DNA from: Atriophallophorus winterbourni
Taxonomy: Eukaryota > Platyhelminthes > Trematoda > Plagiorchiida > Microphallidae
Direction: 5' to 3'
DNA: 64,000 bases
Assembly: GCA_013407085.1 (NCBI GenBank)
Contig: JACCGJ010010860.1
Span: 1 to 64,000 of the forward strand
Position numbers and translations under genes: made by a program. Under the pieces are notes generated by a model, which was not told the DNA's origin, searched no databases, and was given only the letters and a program-made list of their open reading frames with translations. Of this stretch, positions 1 to 10,620 are shown piece by piece. Positions within the stretch are counted from its first letter, which is position 1. Each line of letters begins with the position of its first letter.

Positions 1-800
1 GCTCAAAGTCAGTAAGAATTGAAGACAATGAAATAATGGTTAGCTTCGATGTGAGGGTCTTGTTTACCAATGTGCATAAGACAAGTGTAGAGCAAATAGC
101 TAGATGGGCACTGGAATTAGATGCCAGTATGTCTGATCGTACAGTAAATTATTAACGGTGTGTCAATTTACTAATACATGATTCGTTTGTCACTGTAATC
201 AATCGGAACACAATTCAATTGTATTTTGTATTTTTAATCGGTTTGCTTGAATGCCATTCATAATGAGTTTCAGATTCCATCCACAATTCACCATTTGTAT
301 TAATGTAAAAGATTTTCAAACCAAAAAATAAGTTGATCAAGGAACAATAATTGGATTTCATTCTATAGACCTCGTTTAGTGGGTGGCTTAGGTGATAATT
401 GCGTTTGGTCAAACGATGTCAATTCTGGTTTTCAGCTTCATCGTCTATTACGTTTTTTGCACAAACTTCGAGGACACTATAAAAAGTCAGTCACGTCAAA
501 CCATTTGCATTTCGCAATCACTTGTCAATTGCGACCAAATTAAATACTGGGATCAACATTTTCAACGTTTTTCATGTTCATTCACGAATCTCACACAACA
601 ATTGAGTACCGATTGATCAAAAGCACATGACATTTAACAAAATCAACGCCGAACTTTCATACGCAAACCACGTACCCACGAGAGTATCTTCAAACTGTCT
701 GTGCCGTTGCCAGTCTGATGTCAGTCAATTTCGTGACAGCCAGTCTAAGTCGTGCTCTCACAACGATGAGCTCGTTAGAATAATTTGAAGAAATGCAAAG
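1..800 (+). mobile_element. Penelope-like element, decayed reverse transcriptase fragment
   Basis: Reading from base 3 gives a frame containing SFDVRVLFTNV (bases 36-77), which matches the SFDV-x-x-LFTNV signature of Penelope-like reverse transcriptases. The frame is then broken by a stop near base 153, but the same frame continues to about 230. Further downstream, short out-of-frame pieces resemble the later part of these proteins: a FIRKP-x-THE-like segment near 650-690 and a leucine/alanine-rich helix near 720-790, where intact elements have a YRKPT-H signature followed by a conserved helix. The 5' part lies outside the window. With several stops and frameshifts this is a dead copy. The first 230 bases are well supported; the extension to 800 is inferred and its right edge is uncertain. 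Confidence 0.6.
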
Positions 801-3690
801 CGTTTAATACTACTCGACTTTGTCTATCTGAGTCTGTTTCTAAGTATGTTGTAACTCCATCTTTTGTAATTCATCCGAAACCAGAATGCTGCGTTCTTGT
901 GTTTCACAGAGACCAAGCTCAATTGATTCACTTCGTGTATGCTGTGCAATCCCTTAATTGTTTTGATTGCTAGGGGTCATGCACGTCAAATTTCATCCAC
1001 TGAACACCCAAAATACGGAATGTAAAGATGTTCGCGACCTTAAAGAGCTCATTTGCTCCAGCCTCAATTATTTCTACATATATTGGTACCGCTATAAAGT
1101 AACACGTCTACGTTATCAAGATCATGACTATTACACATGTCCAGATGATGTTCACCTGGAACTGAATGTAGGATCGATGGTTCATAATCACTGGAATTGC
1201 TGGGCTACGTTCCGTTTCGTTTTCTGAGTTAGGTTTTACTAGTACGGAGTGCTCTAGATGTTTGTCCGACATAAAGTTTCGTATAATCTCTTCTTGGCAA
1301 AGTTTAAGGTACACTACTATCCACATCATATCAAAATTACTTTTATATTCATTCATCGTTTATGAATCGTCAAGCCAAACATAATTAGAATTTCAAGGCT
1401 ATCCTTCAATTTATGCGAGATATGCTCTTTCCTATTCACATGCTGGAGAAACCCTTTCACCACTTGATTCAATGGATAGAGAATTATCAAGAAAAACATC
1501 AGTTGTAATGACTCATAGTTTGTGGGACACGTGCCGAAGTTGGACAAAGAGCTGTCCCCGCCAGAGCTGAAGAATTCTATCGGTGTGAAACCCTTCACCA
1601 AGGGATACTCCATGACATGAATGAGAAGAAATCGATACGAGACAAAAGAGTTTTATCCATTCGGACCATTGTGTGATTAACACATTTGATGGCAGATGGC
1701 GAGTGGGTTTTTCCCACCCTAGGAGGAGCTATTCCTATCCTGTTATTACCGCTAGATTACGGCGGTAACCGGGCGGCATTTCCAAATGTTAGTAACAGTC
1801 ATTAACTCATCATCACTCATTGCACCAATTATTTTCACCGATAACATTTGCCGAATATTAGCAACAAGCAGATTTCCACATATATAAAGTTATAATCTGT
1901 GTGGTGGTTTGTATTATCCCGAACCGAATTAAATCTTTTAAAAGGCGCGGACATAACGAATGATGATATGCGTGTTCGACCATACTTTATTCTTTCTTCC
2001 TGAATGAAATTCTCTTAAACGTGCCAATAATATATACATTGAATGATTAAATTTCTTGTACATACGCTATATAATTTCTGATGCAAATAAAATCAGCTAC
2101 AATATGATCCGGTACAAACAACTATGATATTAAATTGGGGAATTAATAATAGTAAAATTCGGGTTCTTTCCTTTCACTCATCGTAAACACCTCAGTCTCC
2201 GATTAGTTAGCATTCTAAGCCGTTTGTCAGGGTGAAACTTGTGGTATACGTGATGCGTCATTAGATCTGATGGGCTATATTTCTTATTATTCAGGGTCCG
2301 ACTGCGCTTCCGGTGATAATATTTATGACAAGGTCAACCCCCACCTCCATGAGACTCAATTGAACGTTAATCGTGTCTCTTCACGATTTAGAAACTGATG
2401 TCATTTCGGTAATGATTCAAACGGTGTACTCATCATTAAACACTTTGATCCTCTACTCCATCACACATAAGATTAACGAAGAATAAATCATACGCCTGGT
2501 TCTTATAGTGGAATATCGTAATTACAGACTACATCTTCTCTGTTTTTGTCCTAGAATCTGATTTTTCTGTTTCGCGCCCGTTACAGTCCACGTTAGACTC
2601 CTTCGTCCGACCACGCGAACTTGAACTCTGCTAATAGTCTGATGTCCTCCACCTGCTCATGTTGTTTCAGAGGACAGAATTTGGATATTTTTCATGCAAT
2701 TCTTCTTAAACACGAATTCCTGTTGGTTTGCGATTGATGAACTCTGTCTTTTGACACTTTTTGCTCTTGTATTTTGTGGATCATGGTGTTCCGAGATCCA
2801 TTGACTAGCATTCTTCACTAGTATATTTCTCACTCTCAAAAATGTATGTATAATAATGGAGCGGATGACGGATGAATATAAAAACATATTATTCAAGAAC
2901 AGCGTATCAAATTTAATATATATTACTTTCTTTACTTCCTATCGGTATTGTTGTTGCTATAAATAGTAGGTACATTTGTCAGAGACGCAGTGTAAATAAC
3001 ACAGGCGTATTCTATCAATTACTATATGCCTAATGCAATACTGAATGAGCAGATTGCGTGATTTAAATATTTGGAAATTAAAATTTAGGAGTTTTTTTTA
3101 AGAAGTCAAGTGGCATCACACATTGTTTAATGTTGGAATGTACAACATCTACCGGAAACAAATTCCTTAAATTAGACATGCACTACGTAGAATTATCTTC
3201 ACTGTTCCGTTTAATTTGTGATATACCCATCGCGAAAGAGTGACTTCGACTTATTCTGGTGGTATGAAGTCTAATAAGCATTTTAGAGGATGGAATTTAT
3301 TATTTAATGTCGTGTAGGCAAGGATTATATCAACCCGATTTCGATTATGTTTGAAAGAATTAACGCTTCTTACATTGAACGATGTCACGTTGAGGCGGTT
3401 GAGATAACAAAGGCTGGTAAGAATGCAGTCAATAAGGTGGATAGGGCAGATATCTCCACAATCTGGCGTCCGGTTCTGCAGCGGATAAACATTAACGTGC
3501 GTGACCTCTAGTGTGCGCACCGAGTACTCAATCGAGCTAATCTGTCAGCAGATGTCATTTACACCTGCCAGGACCAAAACAATTTAGGGATTATACGGCA
3601 TGTAGGGGTGGTGGTGCGTCAGTTGATATTAATAGCGCCTGTCTATCTTAACGAGCGCAGAACACACCATGGACTGTGCAGTTATTAACC
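801..3690. other. Unassigned stretch
   Basis: No frame here looks protein-like beyond short chance openings. Bases 801-1250 might be the tail of the Penelope-like copy, but I could not confirm a GIY-YIG endonuclease. A locally GC-richer patch lies at 1690-1790. The rest is AT-rich sequence with no recognised feature. Confidence 0.4.
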
Positions 3691-3699
3691 AGCTTAGGA

Positions 3700-4250
3700 C
3701 TGTTCAACTGGATGACATTTAATCTTGATCTCTGTTCGTACTGACACCGTTGGTCTGACGAAGCTTCTGAGTCAGAAGCGAAACATTAACAATAAACTAC
3801 TCTCGCCAACTCATTACAAACTTTCCTTTTTAATGATTATCATTCCCAGATCGGTCACGGACATTTTCTATTACATTTGAGGTCTAATAATTTATATACG
3901 AAAAAATATAATTTTTCCCCGATATGCAACGTTTTGGTTGTTTGGACCTATCAGTTATGCCATGCAGGGTACACCTGTACATGATGCAGCCGATTTGCCG
4001 CCATGTTTTCAATTCACCGGTGATCAATTGTATTTTACCTTCTCAGAGTTTCAAAACTTTTTCGGATAATGCTCAGAAATTTTTTTATTAAGGTTATAGA
4101 TCCGTGCAGGACGCCGCTTGTAATATCCATCTGTTTGAAAATTAACCATCAACTCGAGATCTATTAAAAATACCATACTTTCAAGTGTAACGGAAGTGTA
4201 AGTAAAGTTAAAATGCAGAGCGTGCTTCTGATACAATTATACAACATTCA
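3700..4250 (+). repeat. Retroelement terminus-like repeat, copy 1
   Basis: This stretch shares an ordered series of matches with 4848-5280: an ATAAACT-x-CTCTC segment, a TCATTACAAACTTTC segment, TGATTAT-x-ATTCC, ACATTTT-x-TATTACATT, an AAGGTT-x-TA segment and ATGCAGA-x-CGTG. It begins with a hammerhead-like core at 3749-3810. A hammerhead motif next to a repeated terminus is what is known for the pseudo-LTRs of Penelope-like elements, and such an element opens this window. The link to that family is inferred; no coding part is attached to this copy. Confidence 0.5.
3749..3810 (+). ncRNA. Hammerhead-ribozyme-like core (element-terminus type)
   Basis: The sequence has CTGACGA (3755-3761), then a hairpin with perfectly matching 8-base arms (GCTTCTGA 3763-3770 and TCAGAAGC 3772-3779), then GAAAC (3780-3784). 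This is the order box 1, stem II, box 2 of a hammerhead. The strand before box 1, GTTGGT (3749-3754), can pair with one bulge to ACAAT just after GAAACATTA, giving a short stem I and a minimal stem III; it can also pair with GCCAAC at 3805-3810. Against activity: one extra A sits between box 1 and stem II. It is probably a decayed copy. Confidence 0.42.
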
Positions 4251-4847
4251 TGTATAGAACCACAGTAACCCGAAGATTTCTAATTGTTGTAATTTGTTAA
4301 CTATTTACGAAAGCATACCAAATGCTCACGTTTTACGAATGGGGGGTATTTTTCCAGATTTCAAATAATTCGGCGTCAGTACAGTGTTGCAAATGGAAGA
4401 AAGTGTCAAGTAGTACGACTGGGCAATATATTATGAGAATTTTTTTCTGAATCCTGTGAATTCCTGATAATTAATTTCACTAAATGCCTCCCTACCTCAT
4501 CGCGATAATTGATGCGTCGTTCAACGTCTGGCGTTCATATTTAGTGATTAATTCGGGCATTGACGACATAGTTCTTGTCAGGGTTACTACAGCATGTCTG
4601 ATAATAGATAAACTCTATTTAGAGCAGGTAACAACGCATGCCAATTGAATATCCTGCTGTAATTTCTTCCGATTTCTTTCATATCTTAGTTGAAAACCCG
4701 TGATAGCCTCTTCAAATGGGTGGTTAACAGTTAATATTATCGATAGCACTTCGCCATGATGTAACGTATAGAGCAGATGGTTGACCCCAATCTCTCGTGC
4801 GATTATTGTCATACGAATATTCACAATCCAAAACTATTCTAAGTTGA
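4251..4847. other. Unassigned stretch between the two terminus copies
   Basis: I see no coding frame or recognised repeat here. Two overlapping minus-strand openings near 4615-4990 show no family motif and the second runs into the repeat. Confidence 0.35.
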
Positions 4848-5280
4848 TGCGCCGAAAAAGAAAGTTTGTAATGAATCGGTGAGAGCAGTTTATTGCAAAA
4901 TTTTCTTTTTTCATGATTATGATTCCGCGATCGATCAAAAACATTTTCCATTACATTGATGTTCCAACGTTTGCATAGATCAATTCGTCTCAATTAATTA
5001 TTGGATACGAAATTAAAAGCTAATACCTTGTTTTGCACTTTTTTAATCACAGATGAAAACATATTGAAACTGAATGCAATTTTTCCTCAAGGTTGTAACC
5101 GCAATGGATTTCTTCAAAAGATGCGAGTGAATAACATCTTACGGATTTAATTAAAAATTCATCCACAAGCATATTTATCTTCACCGTCTTAAAGCTTAAA
5201 CATGTTCTATATTGAATGCAGAACGTGTTGCATCGAACTGAATTCATAAAATTCCAGAAAAAGTGAACATACACATCTAA
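4848..5280 (+). repeat. Retroelement terminus-like repeat, copy 2, with inverted 5' piece
   Basis: Bases 4901-5280 match copy 1 (from about 3823) in the same direction. Bases 4850-4895 match copy 1 positions about 3788-3830 in the opposite direction: the reverse complement reads CAATAAACTGCTCTC followed by TCATTACAAACTTTC. The inverted piece starts within a few bases of where the hammerhead-like core of copy 1 would cut. Head-to-head partial inversions are typical of Penelope-like insertions and of twin-primed non-LTR insertions. Confidence 0.45.
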
Positions 5281-8200
5281 AAATTTTCAGGTAAGATATA
5301 ATAAGATATAATATAAATATAGTTAGCAACATTCAGCTCAAATGTAATATTTTTCTGTAGGAAATTAATATAAAGACATATTACATGAAAGTGATTAAAA
5401 ACAGCACAATTTTGTTTAGATTAAATTAAATTTGGTCAACTGTTAATGATTTTATTTCAATCAAGGCGAAAAAGTACATTGCATCTTCACATGGTCGATA
5501 AATTAACCGATCGTTTGAACTTTGTTATTATAGCTAATGCGTGTTCTCTTTATGTCTAAACGAAACATTCTAATGGCATATACCCATGGATGTGTTGATT
5601 TAATCGATTGACAACCGGAAATCAGGTTTATTTTTTGCATTTCTGAAAAGTGATTTAAAAATCGATACACCATCAAGATTGCTTTCTTAAGTTATGTTTA
5701 TTATGAGTATTCATGATATTTTTAAATTCTTGCTGTCCATATTGTAAGTAAATAGCGCGAAACCGATAAGGTTGGCTGCAAGCTGTTTGCGCAATAACGT
5801 AAAATATAGATCCAGGTTGTTTTGATCTATTGCTTGTGTGGATCACCCAGGGACAAGTTTTCAGTAGCACGGCTAAGTGATTATATTTTGTTGTCCCCAT
5901 ACAATACAGCCAACACTCAGATGTGCGACTTCAGAAATTTGAGTATGCCAAACTAGCTCTAATAAAAAACGTTATTTTATCTTTAAGCATCATAAATACA
6001 TGACAATAATGCATCTAAAATTGCTAATTTTCAACGCAGATGTATATAATAGGTATCAAAATCACATTAATCTAACCATAGATTTGCATTCAATTGAATT
6101 CTAAACTCATTTATTTACTATGAGATATGCTGACTTTCATATTATGTTGAAGCCCATCTTATTTTTCTTCATGTCACTGTCCAACTTCAAGCTCCCCGAA
6201 GCCGACAGAGATTCATTTTTACGTACAAGTTTTAACTCTTCTGACTAATTTGAACTCGAATTGTTGAATATTTGCCTATCTACCTTACGCCATTAGGATA
6301 CCGCTGGAACTTGTAAGTCTAAAGCCTTTTAACTACACTAATTGAGAAGAGTAGTAGTAAAGTGAGGTGCCTTTTAAAGCAAATAATTTATTATTATTAT
6401 TATTGGTCCATTTACGGTATTTATTATTTTAATTTTAATTAAATATTCTCCTTTTATTAACAGAACTTATTCATTATAATATTTTCGATAATTTTGTTTA
6501 TCGAGCCCAACCTAATGCTGCCACCATCAATTAGCATGGCTAGAATGACACTAGAGTAAAAACAGTATGACGTGCAATACCATAAATTGCCAAGTACAAC
6601 CTATACCTACACACATTCATTGTCTCAATCACAGCGAAACAGACAACATTTATTTTTAAGAAACCGTATTTCCAGAATCGTTTAATTTTTAAATTTTAAA
6701 AAGCATAGCAGCATTAAACAAAGAACCTAAACATAAGAAATAAAGGGAAGTTAAAACTTCTCCTACGCCTCGTAGCTTGCATTCACAACAGAGATTTATG
6801 GGAAAACTCTGCGTTATCTGTTGAAATCACGACTATTTAAGCGGGAAATGAGCAACTAAACATGGGACCATTCCTTGACTTTCATGTCATTGATTCATGC
6901 TGGCGCCATTTCAAAATTTGAACGCCCATTTGTATACAGCAGTGTACATGATGCATCACAGACGTGGATTTTAACATTCGTATACGACCTTGTGCCATAT
7001 TGGCCCAATCTTAGTCAACAAATTCTCGCATTGTGTGAGAAAAAATGCACGTCAGAAAAGTTTTGTTTTGGATCAGCGGTTCGTGGGACCTCATCTACCC
7101 TCATCGTTGCAACCGATATGTAAATTAGGTCTCTCATTGAGGGCAAACAATTTGTTTACGAAAATGAGTTTCCTTGACCCAATTTGTCTATGAACTATAA
7201 CAACATTCCTCAGCAAAGCAAGCATGGAATTTATAAGATAAACATTACAGTGCATTAATCAAAGACTACTCTCCAGTTAACGTTGTTACAAAAATATTCT
7301 TTCATTTATGGAGAAAGATTACAAAGTGATAGTTGCAGTTTTTATTCTAAATCATGTTGGAACTTCTACTTCAGTTGCAAGATAGTCTTTAGTAATGCGC
7401 ATATATATACACACAAGATCCTTTCGCAGTTCGGTTGTGCATTACAGAACTTCGGTGCCTATTTGATTCACGCAATTAATCTTAACCATGCGTGCACAAA
7501 GGGAAAGTTTATCAAAAGTTTCCTACCAAGGCTTTCCTGTCAATACAGCGTGACGTCGCGTGCCAATGTCAGATAGGAAAAGTTAATTGTTATCTGCGGC
7601 AGCTGGTCTTCCACAGAGCTATCATCCGCTATTGGATGTACTCAAAGCACGTTTGATTGGCGTACGGTTATGACAAGCAACTCCGAGGGTATCCTCTTCG
7701 AACGTGACAGTAATTTACAAAGCATTCGTTCGGGGCATTTGACATCACATTAGTGTGTGAGGATAAACAAAACACGAACGTTGTGTTTCGGAGACGCGAA
7801 GCGTGCTAAATTCGGAATGTGGTGCCTAGTAATGCTCTAAAAGAACAAATTCTTTCATGGATGTAAACACTTTGGTCTGGATCTCAATTGTGGGTTGTGT
7901 TTAATGAAAATTCGGTATACTAAAATATTGATATTTAGATAAGAGAAATAATTCATTGAAATAGAATTCAAATAAGTAAGAATGGAACACACGGATTCCT
8001 ACTTAGAACGTAATGATCAAATTCAGACTTTTAGAATGACTTCAGCGAATATGCCATATCAATTACGTTCTTCAACCGCTCGTGTCTACATTGATTTATG
8101 CCACATATTTCAATCATATTGCTGTAATTGTTGTTAGTGTAAAAACTTTAGTTGTTTTTCAAAATCTTCATTCATCCATTATGTAATTGATCTGAGTGCA

Positions 8201-10320
8201 CTGATTCAATTGCCTGTCAAAACCGGTATTAATGATAAAACCACAACATATATATTGTGGGTAATATGTTCGCATTCATAGTGAAAATATTTTATTCTGT
8301 AAAGCGCCATTGGTCGAACCTACATGAGAGTGATTTGAAAAAAATGTTAAATCAAGGTAACGTTGATACATAAAAGCGATGTCTGCGAAGAAAAGACCAC
8401 CTATTCACGGGAAATTTTTTGCCGTAAATTATGCAGACGAGAAACGCCCAGCTCCGTTAGTTTGCGTATTAAAATTTAGCACTTTTATATGAAAAAATCA
8501 CAAATTCTGCGTAATAAGTTTTACCATTTAAATATTCCATGAGCCTTCTCGTGCAATAAAATGTGAAAGATTTATTATAACTTAATGCATGTTACTTTTG
8601 AATTATAATAATGGAATACGGAATAATGATATAGATGTTTTCAATTTCGTGTGAAAATTGAGTTTCGAAATATACGCACGTGTGAAACAAATCTGAATTT
8701 TCATGCCAGCAATGTGCACGATTTGTGCGAATAAAGCCTCTCTGCAACATTGAGGAATTGATTTTAAGGACAAAACACTTGAGGCTTCAATAAAATCCCG
8801 TAGCTATAAAGCAACAGAATCGTACTGCTCTTCCAGAAATTTGATCGTTCATTTTGTATCAACCACTTAGATCGAAATAATTTTAGATCTGTTTCAAGTG
8901 CACAATCGATTGCACCAATGAATTGCATATGAATTTCTAAGATAACAAACTAGACGGGTTTTGGAATCCGTTATGCAATACATTCGATTATGTAATACGG
9001 TGTTCGGATACAGAATGTTGGGAATATTGGTGTAGAGTTGCTGCTAAATTTTGGAGTCAGTAAATGATTCGCCTCCACCTTCTGAATGAACGTGAGACGT
9101 GAGTTATAATGTTCACCACCTCTATATGAAATCCTGCCAGATTAAGCTTCATGATCGATGATATATAAATCAATTTAGATGCACTATACCATAGGAGAGA
9201 GAGTGTAAAATGTTAATAAATTGTACGTTTATATTTCATTTCAGGTGGTTCTAAGACGGAGTAAAATAATTTCAAGTATAAAATAGAGTAAGAATGGTGT
9301 GTTATGGGAAATTGTATCTCAAGCTCGCTTGCATAGTGTAAGCTCCGATGTTTTTCATCAAACCGGGGGGAATCACATTATTATGCAACTTATAAGTTTA
9401 TACTTTTACTTTCATTATCATTTCGCTCGAGCACCATTGTATCCATTTGACAACGAAGTTGCATCTTGATGTTTGAAAGTCCACACATTACTTTTGCTTC
9501 TATACATTTTACATTGTTTGATACTACCAATTCTGATGCGGCCGATTTCGAAGCATGCAACATTATGGATCTTGGATTAAAGCAAATCATTTTTATGCTG
9601 CATTTGTAAGATGAGATCACGCTATACTCTGTCAAATGAGTTGGAAATATCAAATTTTAACAAAATTTCTACATATTCTATTGAAAACTCTAATTGTATG
9701 TTCTGCATTATAAACTACTACTTTTAATATTTATTTTGGATGGTAGCATTCGTGATGTGATCCAATTAGATATGTTTTAAAACTTGTTCGGTACCTCAAA
9801 TTGTGTAAAGCTAGATCATGGAACTAGTATAAAATGTATGTGTTTCCATAGATATAACATCAGCAAGGAAAGTCTTGAGCAAACAAGATTTTCCGATCGT
9901 AGTAAAAGGGATCGAGTATCAATGTAACTAAATAACGAGCATAAAAAATTATTTGTCGTAACTATTGATTGGAAAAATTTTAAATTTCTAAATAGTACAC
10001 TACATTGACCTTTCGAAAAAGCTGAGAATGTTGATGCGAAATGCGGGTTTGTGAGACTAATCGTGATATTCAGGATAGGAAACACGAATACTTAGCTTTC
10101 CGCCCACCACATTTGTTCTACATATCACAGAGCAGCTTATAGTGAACCTAAAGGAGTGTCAAGTCACCCAATTGAAACCAGGATCGGTGGTCAATTTGTT
10201 TAACACGGAGTGTAGTCACCTCAAAATAAGAGGTGAAAGTCGGTGAACACGGACTCACATGTGTAACATGGTTAGGAAAATAACGTTTCAGAAATCTATG
10301 GTAGTTATGGAAGTTGGCAA
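5281..10320. other. Long unassigned stretch
   Basis: AT-rich sequence without a recognisable gene. The longer openings (for example 6875-7123 and 7283-7576 on the plus strand) have no domain signature and I treat them as chance. A short (ATT)n run lies at about 6389-6404. A small inverted repeat (TCACCTC/GAGGTGA, 7-base arms) lies near 10218-10238. Confidence 0.4.
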
Positions 10321-10586
10321 TGTGGGGATGTGAGCACTACAATACATTTGTCTTTTATATGCGCTTCCAGCGCTTGGCCCGGAATCACCTCGTGATTCTG
10401 TATTTGTACATCGTGGTTCTTTGTAAGAACCCTATATAACAGTGGCATACAAGGTTAACTTTGTTTACCGCTTTTCCACTCTTTCAAGGCTCACTGAACC
10501 TCAACTTACTGTCTCCACCTGATGACGACAAACAGCCAGAAACCGGCAGTGGTGTTTAAGGGATAGGAATGTGAGCACCACAATAC
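10321..10586 (+). repeat. Hammerhead-bearing short repeat, copy A (full unit)
   Basis: This is the best full-length copy of a dispersed unit of about 250 bp. It starts with a GGGGATGTGAGCACTACAATAC-like segment (10324-10345) and ends with a near-identical one (10565-10586), so it holds slightly more than one unit. Inside are a CGCTTGGCCCGGAATCACC segment (10370-10390), a GGTTCTTTGTAAGAACC inverted repeat (about 10414-10430), a CACTCTTTCAAGGCTCACTG segment, and a hammerhead-like core at 10513-10554. No protein frame is visible. Related copies lie near 17.2, 30.8, 31.5, 48.4, 50.4 and 59.2 kb. The size and embedded ribozyme recall schistosome Sm-alpha repeats and retrozymes, but the sequence differs from what I know of those. 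Confidence 0.7.
10513..10554 (+). ncRNA. Hammerhead-ribozyme-like motif, copy A
   Basis: Box 1 CTGATGA is at 10519-10525, the stem II region at 10526-10538 (loop AAACA), and box 2 GAA with the A-C-C of stem III at 10539-10544. The CCAC just before box 1 (10515-10518) pairs with GTGG (10549-10552) as stem I. Two defects relative to the family: one mismatch in stem II (A at 10528), and C instead of U at position 16.1 (10547). So this copy has the architecture but is probably slow or inactive. Confidence 0.55.
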
Positions 10587-10620
10587 TAGGGTGGTTAGAT
10601 TGTAAATATTGTGGTGCTCA
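10572..10620 (+). repeat. Perfect 14-base inverted repeat at the unit end
   Basis: TGAGCACCACAATA (10572-10585) and its exact reverse complement (10607-10620) are separated by 21 bases. The left arm is the conserved end of the ribozyme repeat. The right arm may be the end of a second, inverted and truncated copy, so this could mark a junction of two copies rather than a functional hairpin. Confidence 0.6.
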
